Of a DNA stretch of 41,702 nt, positions 24,798-32,932 are shown in pieces. The DNA is from CAYWNA01 sp964459305 (lineage in GTDB: Bacteria > Planctomycetota > Planctomycetia > Pirellulales > Pirellulaceae). Made by a program: the position numbers and the translations under genes. The notes below the pieces were generated by a model. It worked only from the letters and a program-made list of their open reading frames with translations, was not told where the DNA came from and made no database searches. Where the stretch lies: positions 1 to 41,702 of the forward strand of contig CAYWNA010000102.1 of assembly GCA_964459305.1 (NCBI GenBank). Direction: 5' to 3'. Numbering within the stretch: position 1 is the first letter of the stretch; each line of letters starts with the position of its first letter.

Positions 24798-25859
24798 ATG
24801 AACGACGAACACGACCTGGACGGTCACAGAATTGGGCGACGCACGTTTTTGGCCGGCTCGGCGGCGGGCGCGGCTGCGGTACTAGGTGCCGAAGTCGCAG
24901 CTAAGGAGTCTGCGATAGGAGAGAAGGCAATGTCAAGTGATGACTTCAGGAAGAAGCTGCTGGAGTGCTTGGGTGGCCCATGGCCCAAACCGTGTGAACT
25001 GAAGCCTCAGTTGCGAGAAACGATTGCCAAAGACGGCTATCGGATCGAATCGCTGACGTACGAAGTCGAGCCGGGTGATCGTGTGCCGGCGATGTTGCTG
25101 ATACCCGAAGGCGTTGACGCGGAGCACCCGGCTCCGGCTGTTGCTGTGTGGCACCAACACAACGGCCAATGGCATCTTGGTAAGAGTGAACCGGCCGGAC
25201 TGGCCGGAAATCCAATGCATCACACGGGTGTTGCCCTGGCCAAGGAAGGCTACGTTGTGCTCTGCCCTGATGCGCTGTGTTTCGAAGAACGCCAGAGCGA
25301 GCATCTCAAAGCCGGAGGTTTTGAAAGGTTCGAGTTTCTTCGTTACGTGGTTGCGGGCAAGTGCATGGCCTGGAAAAACATCCTGGACATGCGGTGCGCC
25401 GTCGATTACCTCTGCTCACGTCCCGAAGTCGTCAAGGATCGGATCGGCTGCTACGGCCACTCGATGGGTTCAACACACACGTGGCTGGTCGGCCCGTGGG
25501 AACCGCGGCTGAAGTGCCTGGTGGGAAATTGCTGCTTGCCGACCTACGCAGCGGTTCATCGGGCGCACATTCTGCACTGCTTCCCAAACTTTATCCCCGG
25601 CCTGTTTCAATACGGCGACACGCCTGACATCGCCGCGCTGATCGCGCCACGGGCGCTTCACATGAACTTTGGGGAAAACGACGGCGGCAGCCCGATACAG
25701 GAGGTGCGCGAAGGCATGAAACGCATCGCACGGGCATACGGCGACGCCGGCGCGGCGGAGCACTTCAGCCATTTCATCGAAGAGGGCGTCGGGCACGTGC
25801 TATCGGACGAAATGTGGGGCCTTACGCGGGACTGCTTCGCCAAACACCTGAAACCGTAG
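24798..25859 (+). CDS. Tat-exported alpha/beta hydrolase (dienelactone hydrolase/acetylxylan esterase-like)
   Basis: The predicted protein has 353 residues. A twin-arginine leader (HRIGRRTFLAGSAAGAAAVL) implies export in folded form. The hydrolase core shows VPAMLLIPEGVD, YVVLCPDALCFEERQ, the nucleophile elbow GHSMGS with Ser222, the acid region FGENDGGSP, and the catalytic His in EEGVGHVLS. The layout matches acyl-ester hydrolases of the DLH/Abhydrolase_7 type often found in polysaccharide loci, where they remove acetyl or methyl esters. That role is inferred from context with the pectate lyase and DUF4838 protein. GGGAG seven bases upstream supports ATG 24798. The frame is open further upstream, but without a site and with the Tat motif too far from the start. 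Confidence 0.82.
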   Translation: MNDEHDLDGHRIGRRTFLAGSAAGAAAVLGAEVAAKESAIGEKAMSSDDFRKKLLECLGGPWPKPCELKPQLRETIAKDGYRIESLTYEVEPGDRVPAMLLIPEGVDAEHPAPAVAVWHQHNGQWHLGKSEPAGLAGNPMHHTGVALAKEGYVVLCPDALCFEERQSEHLKAGGFERFEFLRYVVAGKCMAWKNILDMRCAVDYLCSRPEVVKDRIGCYGHSMGSTHTWLVGPWEPRLKCLVGNCCLPTYAAVHRAHILHCFPNFIPGLFQYGDTPDIAALIAPRALHMNFGENDGGSPIQEVREGMKRIARAYGDAGAAEHFSHFIEEGVGHVLSDEMWGLTRDCFAKHLKP

Positions 25860-26024
25860 AAGGAAAGCGTCTGGGATCGAACCAGAAATGACTGTCGCGT
25901 GGGAAGGCACCGAGTTCGGAGAACACGGCGACTATCCGCTTGCAAAATTCCCCAGCCTTCACGCGAAAGCTGACACTGATCTATCGATGCTACCTTAGCG
26001 TCCTGAAACACGATCGGCTGAAAA

Positions 26025-27068
26025 ATGTCGCGGGAATCTCAGATATCTCATCCCAACGGCCTGAGGATTGCGGCGGTCGCTGTTTTGGCCGGGCTGATTG
26101 CCGCGGCCGGATGCGCGGAACGAGATGCATCGCATCGTGACGCGGTTGTTTTGAAAGTGGGCCAAGTGTTGCCGGCGGACCATCCGACCAGCCGCGCCAT
26201 GAACTTCTTCAAAGGGCGTCTGGAGGAGCTTTCCAAAAACCGAATCGACGTTCGTTTGTTCCTGAGCGGCCAAATCGGTTCGGCCAACGAGCTGATCATG
26301 GAATGCCGACTCGGCAACGTCGAAGCCGCGGTCGTGTCCACCGCTCCGTTGGCGCAACACGTCGAGATGTTGAATGTCGTGGTGATGCCCTTCGTATTCC
26401 GCGATAACGCTCATCAATACGCTGTGGTGGACGGACCGATCGGCCAGAAGCTGGACCGACACCTTGCCGAGCACGATATTATCGCGGCCGCCTATTTTGA
26501 CTCGGGGTCCCGAAACATCATGACGAAAGCCGGCCCCATCGAGAGCCCTGAGCAACTCAAGGGGCTCAAGATCCGTGTCATGAGTTCCAACGTTCTCCGG
26601 GCCGCCGTCGACCGACTCGGCGCCGCGGCCCAGCCCATGAGTCAGGCCGAGGTCTACAGCGCACTGCAGACCGGCGTTATTGACGGCTGGGAGAACAACC
26701 CGGCCACGTGCTTGGCGTTTTCGATGCACGAAACCGGCTGCAAGCACTTTGCCTGGACGCGCCACGTGGCCATCCCCGATGCGTTGATCGTCAGCAAGAA
26801 ATGGTACGACCCCTTGGACGAGGATCTCAAGCGTGCGGTGGATCAGGCTGCCGCCGACACGCGGGACATGCAGCGGAACTTCTGGCGGGAATACGAGGAT
26901 CAGGCCATCGAGCAGCTAGAAAAGGCCGGCATGGTCTTCAACGAGGTCGATCACGGGACCTTTGCCAAGAGATTCGACGGTTTCTACGACCGATACGTCG
27001 CGCAGTACGGGCCGGAGTTTGGGTCCCTGCTGGAACAGATTCGCGCTCTCGATGATGGGAACGGGTAG
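26025..27068 (+). CDS. dctP: TRAP transporter substrate-binding lipoprotein (DctP family)
   Basis: The protein has 347 residues with a lipoprotein signal (VLAGLIAAAGC, Cys30). The DctP fold is clear: LKVGQVLPADHPTSRAMNFF, RLEELSKNRIDVRLFLSGQI, MECRLGNVEAAVVSTAPLA, LKGLKIRVMSS, the conserved Arg region, and the C-terminal ALQTGVIDGWENNPATCLAF. It captures an organic acid and hands it to DctQM. The ligand is unknown; an uronate or similar sugar acid would suit the neighbouring lyase (inference). The start codon has no good ribosome site, only an A-rich stretch. The stop codon TAG (27066-27068) is the first three bases of a palindromic repeat, and a second copy of the gene's last 18 bases lies about 109 bases downstream. 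Confidence 0.92.
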   Translation: MSRESQISHPNGLRIAAVAVLAGLIAAAGCAERDASHRDAVVLKVGQVLPADHPTSRAMNFFKGRLEELSKNRIDVRLFLSGQIGSANELIMECRLGNVEAAVVSTAPLAQHVEMLNVVVMPFVFRDNAHQYAVVDGPIGQKLDRHLAEHDIIAAAYFDSGSRNIMTKAGPIESPEQLKGLKIRVMSSNVLRAAVDRLGAAAQPMSQAEVYSALQTGVIDGWENNPATCLAFSMHETGCKHFAWTRHVAIPDALIVSKKWYDPLDEDLKRAVDQAAADTRDMQRNFWREYEDQAIEQLEKAGMVFNEVDHGTFAKRFDGFYDRYVAQYGPEFGSLLEQIRALDDGNG

Positions 27069-27175
27069 CCGAAGTCGCCATGACTTTGGGTAGAATCGCA
27101 AAAAAAGCCAAACCCTGGCGAGTTCGGCTACGGGTGTATCGGCTGAGCTATGCGATTTCGATGATGGGGACGGGT
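27049..27175 (+). repeat. 18-bp direct duplication flanking the dctP/dctQ palindrome
   Basis: TCGATGATGGGAACGGGT (27049-27066) and TCGATGATGGGGACGGGT (27158-27175) differ at one base and are 109 bases apart. They enclose the palindrome at 27066-27130. The right copy runs directly into GTGATGATA, the start of dctQ. The pattern looks like a target duplication or a repeat-mediated tandem duplication. Confidence 0.65.
27066..27130. repeat. palindromic repeat of the TAGCCGAA type at the dctP stop
   Basis: TAGCCGAAGTCGCCATGACT (from 27066) pairs with the reverse complement of the right end (TAGCCGAACTCGCCAGGGTT, from 27130). The centre holds a run of seven A. The repeat separates dctP from dctQ and supplies the dctP stop codon. 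Confidence 0.7.
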
Positions 27176-27176
27176 G

Positions 27177-27740
27177 ATGATACGCATCTACAAGGACATG
27201 GAAGAGATCATTGGGGCATTGCTGCTGGTCGGCATGTGTTTGGTCGCTGTGGCCAAAGTCGCCAGCCGGTATCTGCTCGCTTCGCCTTTTACCTGGGCCG
27301 AAGAACTGGCGACGATACTGTTTTCGTGGGTCGTCTTTGTCGGAGCGTCGCTGGCGTTGAAGAAGAACGAACACTTCTCGATGGATGTGGTCGTCGACTT
27401 GTTGCCGGGCGTGCCCAAGAAATTGCTGCGGGCGGTTGGCCTGTTGCTCGTCTTGGTCTTTTGCCTCTTGATCATCTCGTACGGGATTAGGCTGGCCGTC
27501 CTGAATTGGTACGTGAAAACGGCGGTCCTGGAGATCTCCCGTGCTTGGCTGTATTTGGCTGTTCCGTTCGGCGGTACGTTGATGCTGCTTCGCGCGAGCG
27601 AAATGCTCGTGCGACTCTGGCGGTCCGGTAAAGACACGCGTGAGAAGGGCGTCGAACAAGAATCTTCGTTTAACCGCAAGCCGGAGGCGTGCGCGGAGGA
27701 GGGGCCGATGCCTCCGCGCACGCCTCCGGCTTGCGGTTAA
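27177..27740 (+). CDS. dctQ: TRAP transporter small permease (DctQ family)
   Basis: The predicted protein has 187 residues. Four membrane segments are visible: EIIGALLLVGMCLVAVAKVA, FTWAEELATILFSWVVFVGA, LLRAVGLLLVLVFCLLIISY and AWLYLAVPFGGTLMLLRASE. The signature WAEELATILFSWVVFVGASL between segments 1 and 2 is typical. DctQ is the small membrane subunit that pairs with DctM. The normal protein should end near residue 163 (KDTREKGVEQE). The last 24 or so residues (NRKPEACAEEGPMPPRTPPA and the final residues) and the TAA are translated from the palindrome at 27666-27744. ATG 27177 is chosen over the overlapping GTG 27174; GGGGACGG lies just upstream. Confidence 0.9.
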   Translation: MIRIYKDMEEIIGALLLVGMCLVAVAKVASRYLLASPFTWAEELATILFSWVVFVGASLALKKNEHFSMDVVVDLLPGVPKKLLRAVGLLLVLVFCLLIISYGIRLAVLNWYVKTAVLEISRAWLYLAVPFGGTLMLLRASEMLVRLWRSGKDTREKGVEQESSFNRKPEACAEEGPMPPRTPPACG

Positions 27741-27744
27741 ACGA
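27666..27744. repeat. perfect 34-bp inverted repeat forming the 3' end of dctQ
   Basis: Bases 27666-27699 (TCGTTTAACCGCAAGCCGGA...) are the exact reverse complement of 27711-27744, with an 11-base loop (27700-27710). A diverged copy is at 32933-32999. In mRNA it would form a very stable stem spanning the last dctQ codons, 22 bases before dctM, so it may affect dctQ/dctM translation or protect mRNA ends. Confidence 0.88.
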
Positions 27745-27765
27745 CCAAGTCGCCAGGGAGCCGGA

Positions 27766-29064
27766 ATGAGCGCCTTGATCCAGATACTAGTCGTGTGCTT
27801 CGTCGTGTTGCTGATGATCGGCGTGCCGATTTCGATCGCGCTGGTACTGGCCGCTGCCGCCGCAATGGCTCTTGCGGCAACAGGTGGGCTCGATCTGACC
27901 CAGATCCCCCTTCAGCTCTACGAGGCGACAAACTGTTTTCCGCTACTGGCCGTCCCCTTCTTTGTGCTTGCCGGCAGCATCATGAGCCGCGGCGGCATGT
28001 CTGATCGTTTGATCGACTTGGCGAAATCCTTCGTCGGACGTGTTCCCGGCGGTGTGGCGATGGTCAGTGTTGTGGCCTGCATGTTTTTCGCCGCAGTCTC
28101 CGGATCCACGGCGGCCACAACGGCCGCGATCGGCATCGTGTTGATTCCGGCCATGATCGAAAGCGGCTTTACGCGCGGCGCGGCTACAGGATTACAGGCC
28201 ACCGCCGGCTCGATCGGTATTATTATCCCTCCGAGTATTCCTTTCGTCTTGCTCGGCGTAATCGCCTCCATATCCATCGGCGAGTTGTTCCTCGGCGGCG
28301 TCTTGCCCGGCATCGCCATCGGTACCGTCTTGATCGCCGTGTCGTTTGTCATCGCCAAGATGCAGAAGCACCCGCCGTCGTCGTCCGACACCAATTTGGC
28401 CAACATCGTCCGTGCCTTCGTCCGGTCGGTCCTTCCGCTGCTGACCATCGTATTTGTCATCGGCGGGATCATGTACGGGTTGGTTACGCCTACCGAGGCG
28501 GCGATCGTTGCGGTGGTGTGGTCCTTGTTCGTCAGCGTTCTGATCTATCGCGAACTGACGGTGAAGGATTTCTACGAATCGCTGGTGGATACGGTCAAGG
28601 TCACGGGTATTGTGGTCCTGTGCATCGGTGCAACCGCGCCGTTTGCGTGGTTGCTGACCGTCGAGCAGGTGCCACAGGACATTGCCGATTCGATGACGGC
28701 CATGACCTCCAATCCCATCCTGCTGACATTCATGATGATGATGATCCTGCTGGCCATCGGCACGTTCATCGATCTCACGCCGGCCATGATCCTGCTGGTG
28801 CCGATCCTGATGCCCATTGCCAAAGGTATCGGCATGGCACCGGTCCATTTCGGCGTGATGCTGATCTTGGCGCTGGGCATCGGTCAGAGCACGCCGCCGG
28901 TAGGTATATCCTTGTTCGTTGCGTGCAGCGTGGGTAAAGCCAAGATGAGTCAGGTGGCTCTGCCACTATTGCCCTTTCTCGCCGCTATGATCGTCGTGCT
29001 GATCGCCGTCGCCTTCTGGCCACCATTGACGACATGGCTACCAAGTTTGCTTATGGATCACTGA
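27766..29064 (+). CDS. dctM: TRAP transporter large permease (DctM family)
   Basis: The predicted protein has 432 residues with about 12 hydrophobic segments. Family signatures: IGVPISIALVLAAAAAMALA, FPLLAVPFFVLAGSIMSRGG, VAMVSVVACMFFAAVSGSTA, ATGLQATAGSIGIIIPPSIP, VTPTEAAIVAVVWSLFVSVL, FIDLTPAMILLVPILMPIA and ALGIGQSTPPVGISLFVACS. It is the ion-coupled translocation subunit of the TRAP system. ATG 27766 has AGGGAG five bases upstream. The start lies 25 bases after the dctQ stop, just outside the 34-bp inverted repeat. Its last 27 bases overlap the 3' end of the convergent kinase gene. Confidence 0.93.
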   Translation: MSALIQILVVCFVVLLMIGVPISIALVLAAAAAMALAATGGLDLTQIPLQLYEATNCFPLLAVPFFVLAGSIMSRGGMSDRLIDLAKSFVGRVPGGVAMVSVVACMFFAAVSGSTAATTAAIGIVLIPAMIESGFTRGAATGLQATAGSIGIIIPPSIPFVLLGVIASISIGELFLGGVLPGIAIGTVLIAVSFVIAKMQKHPPSSSDTNLANIVRAFVRSVLPLLTIVFVIGGIMYGLVTPTEAAIVAVVWSLFVSVLIYRELTVKDFYESLVDTVKVTGIVVLCIGATAPFAWLLTVEQVPQDIADSMTAMTSNPILLTFMMMMILLAIGTFIDLTPAMILLVPILMPIAKGIGMAPVHFGVMLILALGIGQSTPPVGISLFVACSVGKAKMSQVALPLLPFLAAMIVVLIAVAFWPPLTTWLPSLLMDH

Positions 29065-31980
29065 GTCGGCGTCCTCCTCCTTGATTCTTGCGATCGCTCT
29101 CTTGGCATTATCGCAGCAGGAGCTGTTACCCGAGGCGATCTTTTCGAGCACAGGAAGTGCCTCCTTCGCCGCAGGACCGATGTTCTCCAGCGTCTGAATG
29201 ATCTGTGTCGCAAGGCTATCGGGGTAGGTATAGCGACCGTAAGGAGACGGGGGTCCACTGGAATTGGGGTTATCACGAAGCGGCAGGCGTGAGAGCTCCT
29301 TGACCAGTTTCGGCACGACCGGCGCCGCCTTGGGTCCCAACGATTGGAGCGCACCAAGCGCCGACATCTGGCGGGCCATTTCAGTATTCCCGACGAAGCT
29401 GATCAGTGCCTCGACGAGTCCCTCGGTATCTGGCCGAAGAGAGCAGAGCATCTCGGCGGCGACGAGCACCGTTCCGGGATCTTCGTCGCGCAGGGCTTCG
29501 ACCAGACGAGGTATGAAGGCTTCTTCGCTCGCCACTTCGACGCCAACCGCACTAATGTAAATGGAGGCAAAACTGAGAGCCCAGCGACGAAGGCTCGCCT
29601 CCGAGTTGCGTGACATTTCAACGACCATGGGCATTACTTCGGGCGCAACCTGCTTCAGAGCTGCCTTTCGACGCTCGAATGCGTCGATAGTCGGTTTGTC
29701 GTCGCCGCTCGTCCGCACGAAGGATGCGCCAATAAGTTGGATGAGGAAATCACGACTGTTGTCATTGCCATCTTGAATCTCCGCTACAAGCGCTTTGGCG
29801 ACGGCCGAAGCGGGTAGTCTCATGAGCGCCGAACACGCCTTTTCTAGCAGCTTGTAGTCGGGGTCGTTGCCGCCTGACATGAGGCCGAACGCGCGCGTTA
29901 CGAGCAGCAGGGCGCGAGCGGCTTTTTCGCTATTGGCTTCCCGTCCGAGCACTCCGACTGCGGCGATGGCTTCCTCCAGTTGCTCTGGCTTCCGTTCGGT
30001 CTGCAATTCATCGAGCCACTCGTCATACGATCGGCCGTCATAGACCAACTGCGTTGCGCCGGCATCCTCATGCGTTTCCCCCATGTCTCCCATCGCCATG
30101 TCCATCCCGCCAGCCATCATGTCCATCCCGCCAGCCACGTCCATTGCGCCGCCCATGTCTTCCGGCGTTTCCGATCCCATCATCATAGTCTCTCCGCCGC
30201 TGCCTTCCATTCCGGATCCGAAGGAACCACCGGACGACATCGCGCCGGATCCCATCTGTTCCTTTACAGCGGGCCGTCGCTGAACCTGCAGCACGATCCG
30301 CCCACCGCGCGAGATTGTGAAGCGATTCTGGTTTAGCGTGAGTCGGTCCGCATTGCCCAGCAACTCGACGGTGTACTCGCCAGAGCTCACGGTTATCTTC
30401 CCCTCGCCCTGTTCGAGGACCATCTCTTTCACGGGCCGGCCATTTCTCTTGATGAGAACCTGCGCGTTGGGATCGTCGGACCGGACGATCAATTCGCCTC
30501 GGTCCGTCGCCAAGTGTACGAGAAAGCCGGCGGCGGCGACGAGCACGAACAGAATCCCCGTGGCAAGCAGTACGCGAAATCTCTTGCTTCGGCGGGATTC
30601 CCCGGCGGGTCCAACAGGCTTCGGCTCTCGACGGGCAGATGTGACATCGCGGCCGACCGGCAGCAACCAAGCGGGGCCCACCGGTTCATCTCGATCGACT
30701 CTGGCCGCTGCTTCTTCCGCCAGCGCGGCCAGATCGGCGCCGGCTGCAAATGGGGCCAAGGCTTCCGATACCTCATCAGGACTCCCAAAACGTCTCTCAG
30801 GCTCCTTTGCCAGCATCCTGTCCACCACCTCGGCAAGCTCGACCGGTAGTTCTTGCCGGGATTCTCGTACCGGCGGCACTGGGTCACCGGCCAGTGCCAA
30901 TGCTTTTTTCAGCAGCGTGTTGTATGGCTTGCCGCTGAACGGAGCGTGGCCGGTCAGCAGCTTGTACAGGGTCGCTCCCAGGCTGTAGATGTCTGCCCGG
31001 ATGTCGATATGATGGCTGTCGGCGGCTTGTTCCGGCGCCATGTAGTCCAGCGTGCCCATGAGTTGACCGATGGTGGTCAGGTTGTTCTCGCCCTCCAGGT
31101 ATTGTTCGCCCAGCATGGCAAGACCGAGATCGAGGATCTTGACGGAGGGGGAAGGGGCTGAAGGCTGTAGGCTGTAGGCTGAAGGAGAGGATGAAGTGGC
31201 GGAGGGCGGGTCCGGGGCGTCTTCCTTCAGTCTACGGTCTACGGCCTTCGGCCTCCCTGTTCGGGTCAACATCAGATTCGACGGTTTGATGTCCCGATGT
31301 ACCAGGTTTGCATCGTGCACGTAGTCGAGCCCTTCGGCCGCTTGCCGGACAATCTCACACGCTTCGGCTACCGGCAGCGGACCGATCCGCCGTACCAACC
31401 GCGAAAGGTCCAGACCGTCGACGTATTCCATGACCAGATAATGCATGCCCTGCTCCTCGCCTGCATCATTGGCGCGCACGATGTTCGGGTGATCCAGTCC
31501 GCCAATGATCTCCATTTCGCGTTCGAAGCGAGCCACGGCCGCGGGCCTGGCCCACCGCTGGACCGGCAGCAACTTGACGGCAACGGTTCGCTTCAACTTG
31601 GGATGCTCTGCCTTGTAGACCATCCCCATCCCTCCCGCACCAAGCAGTTCCAAGATGCGATAGGAACCGATGGTCGCTGGGTGATCAATCTCCGGGTACG
31701 GCAAACGCACGGGCTCGCCGCCGGAAGCCGATTGTCTCGCCAGTCGCTCCAGCACCGCCTGACACGCCTGTTCCTGCTCGAACGGATCGTCCGCCGCCAA
31801 CCCGCGCAGTCGTTCCACAAAAGTGTCGCTCCGTTCGGCCAATTCCAGCACGGTCGATTGGCAAGACGGACACGCATCTACGTGCACGGCGATTTCGTCG
31901 AATCGATCCGCCGCGACCTGGCCCGTGGTAAAACTCGTAAGTTCTTGTCTGGAAAGACATTCGGCGACGTTAACAACCAT
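29038..31980 (-). CDS. membrane Ser/Thr protein kinase with zinc finger, Met-rich segment and HEAT repeats
   Basis: The predicted protein has 980 residues. An N-terminal zinc-finger-like motif (HVDACPSC, 33-40) resembles those of anti-sigma factors. The kinase domain (about 105-410) has GAGGMGMVYKAEH, AVKLLP, the catalytic loop LVHRDIKPSN (HRD 228-230), DLGLA replacing DFG at 284-286, and MAPEQ at 314-318. Residues about 243-275 come from an inserted repeat. A transmembrane helix (about 468-490) leads to a PEGA-like domain (about 495-567), a Gly/Met-rich linker (about 576-635) and HEAT repeats (about 645-970). The outer part could sense surface signals, with the kinase acting on the upstream ECF sigma factor (inference from gene order). 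AGGAG nine bases before ATG 31980 fixes the start. The 3' end overlaps dctM by 27 bases. Confidence 0.85.
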   Translation of the reverse strand: MVVNVAECLSRQELTSFTTGQVAADRFDEIAVHVDACPSCQSTVLELAERSDTFVERLRGLAADDPFEQEQACQAVLERLARQSASGGEPVRLPYPEIDHPATIGSYRILELLGAGGMGMVYKAEHPKLKRTVAVKLLPVQRWARPAAVARFEREMEIIGGLDHPNIVRANDAGEEQGMHYLVMEYVDGLDLSRLVRRIGPLPVAEACEIVRQAAEGLDYVHDANLVHRDIKPSNLMLTRTGRPKAVDRRLKEDAPDPPSATSSSPSAYSLQPSAPSPSVKILDLGLAMLGEQYLEGENNLTTIGQLMGTLDYMAPEQAADSHHIDIRADIYSLGATLYKLLTGHAPFSGKPYNTLLKKALALAGDPVPPVRESRQELPVELAEVVDRMLAKEPERRFGSPDEVSEALAPFAAGADLAALAEEAAARVDRDEPVGPAWLLPVGRDVTSARREPKPVGPAGESRRSKRFRVLLATGILFVLVAAAGFLVHLATDRGELIVRSDDPNAQVLIKRNGRPVKEMVLEQGEGKITVSSGEYTVELLGNADRLTLNQNRFTISRGGRIVLQVQRRPAVKEQMGSGAMSSGGSFGSGMEGSGGETMMMGSETPEDMGGAMDVAGGMDMMAGGMDMAMGDMGETHEDAGATQLVYDGRSYDEWLDELQTERKPEQLEEAIAAVGVLGREANSEKAARALLLVTRAFGLMSGGNDPDYKLLEKACSALMRLPASAVAKALVAEIQDGNDNSRDFLIQLIGASFVRTSGDDKPTIDAFERRKAALKQVAPEVMPMVVEMSRNSEASLRRWALSFASIYISAVGVEVASEEAFIPRLVEALRDEDPGTVLVAAEMLCSLRPDTEGLVEALISFVGNTEMARQMSALGALQSLGPKAAPVVPKLVKELSRLPLRDNPNSSGPPSPYGRYTYPDSLATQIIQTLENIGPAAKEALPVLEKIASGNSSCCDNAKRAIARIKEEDADSVIHKQTW
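31156..31253. repeat. palindromic repeat inserted in frame in the kinase gene
   Basis: The left arm (from 31156, GGCTGAAGGCTGTAGGCTGT) pairs with the reverse complement of the right arm (from 31253, GGCCGAAGGCCGTAGACCGT) with about five mismatches in 31. The left arm itself contains short GCTGTAG repeats. Translated on the minus strand it adds about 33 Ser/Pro-rich residues between the HRD catalytic loop and the DLG motif, without a stop or frameshift. Confidence 0.78.
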
Positions 31981-32132
31981 CGACACAGACTCCTGAAAAC
32001 ACCTTGCCCTACAAGTACAACGGAAGGATTGGACATCGCCGCGGGGCAGGAATGGGTTAGTAGCTCTTTCGTCAACGAATCCTCGCCGTCCCGTAAACGC
32101 ATTCCTGCGCCCCATCACCCCGGGCAGGATCC

Positions 32133-32744
32133 CTAGTCGCCCAGCCCATTCAACTCTTTGCGCAGACGCTGCAATACACGGGATCGAGCCTTGTAGACGG
32201 CCCATACCGACACGCCCAGATCGGCAGCGACATCTGCCGGCTTGTCACCCTCGACGGCTGCCCTCCAGAATGCCTGCCACGTGCGACGATCGAATTCGCT
32301 TTGCACCAGTTCCAGAGCACGACGGCGTAGACCACTCACTTCGACCGTACCGCTGTCACTGGTTGGTTCGGGTGGGGTGTCGGGTAACTGGTGGATTTGC
32401 TCGAAAGCGTCCGTTCCGCCAGACGCCTGGATTCCATCGCGCACGTCGCGAAAGTGATCGTGAATCCGGTTTCGTGTAATCGTCCACAACCAGCCACGGA
32501 AGCTGTCCGAGGGCCGCGAACGACGAAAGCGTTTGATGTGAATCGTCAACGACTGAAACACGTCCTGCACGACATCGGCAGCGTCTTCCGGCTGCAGGCC
32601 CGCCCCGCGTGCCCAACGATAGACGGCGGGCCCGTACAGCTTGATCAAACGTTCCCAAGCCTGCGGCTCGTCCGCTTTGACCCGAGCCAACAGACTGGCC
32701 GAGGTTGACGAATCGGCACGGTTACTCGAAGGGAATACGCTCAT
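32133..32744 (-). CDS. ECF-type sigma factor paired with Ser/Thr kinase
   Basis: The predicted protein has 203 residues. Region 2: EPQAWERLIKLYGPAVYRWA, EDAADVVQDVFQSL, FRGWLWTITRNRIHDHFR. Region 4: FDRRTWQAFWRAAVEGDKPA, DVAADLGVSVWAVYKARSRV, LQRLRKEL. It directs RNA polymerase to specific promoters. Lacking an anti-sigma gene but followed on the same strand, 152 bases on, by a membrane kinase with a zinc-finger motif, it fits the sigma/kinase pairs known in planctomycetes, where phosphorylation is thought to control the sigma factor. ATG 32744 is preferred over an upstream TTG (32756); neither has a clear ribosome site. Confidence 0.88.
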   Translation of the reverse strand: MSVFPSSNRADSSTSASLLARVKADEPQAWERLIKLYGPAVYRWARGAGLQPEDAADVVQDVFQSLTIHIKRFRRSRPSDSFRGWLWTITRNRIHDHFRDVRDGIQASGGTDAFEQIHQLPDTPPEPTSDSGTVEVSGLRRRALELVQSEFDRRTWQAFWRAAVEGDKPADVAADLGVSVWAVYKARSRVLQRLRKELNGLGD

Positions 32745-32932
32745 GATACTGGCCAATAAGACGACGATACGACCCTGCAGTAGATTAGACCACCTTCCAC
32801 ATTATAGGCAATGGAGCCTGAACGCGGTTCGACAACCGAATTGCGCCTGCATCGAAATTGCTTATCGCGTTCTGGCGAGAGCTCGAAAAATGAACGTGCC
32901 ATACCGCAACCGGTGAGGATTGGCACAATTCT

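Noticed and set aside
27080..27490. A 136-codon plus-strand frame spanning dctP/dctQ
   Set aside because: It runs through the palindrome and the alternate frame of dctQ; the DctQ frame carries the membrane segments and family motif.
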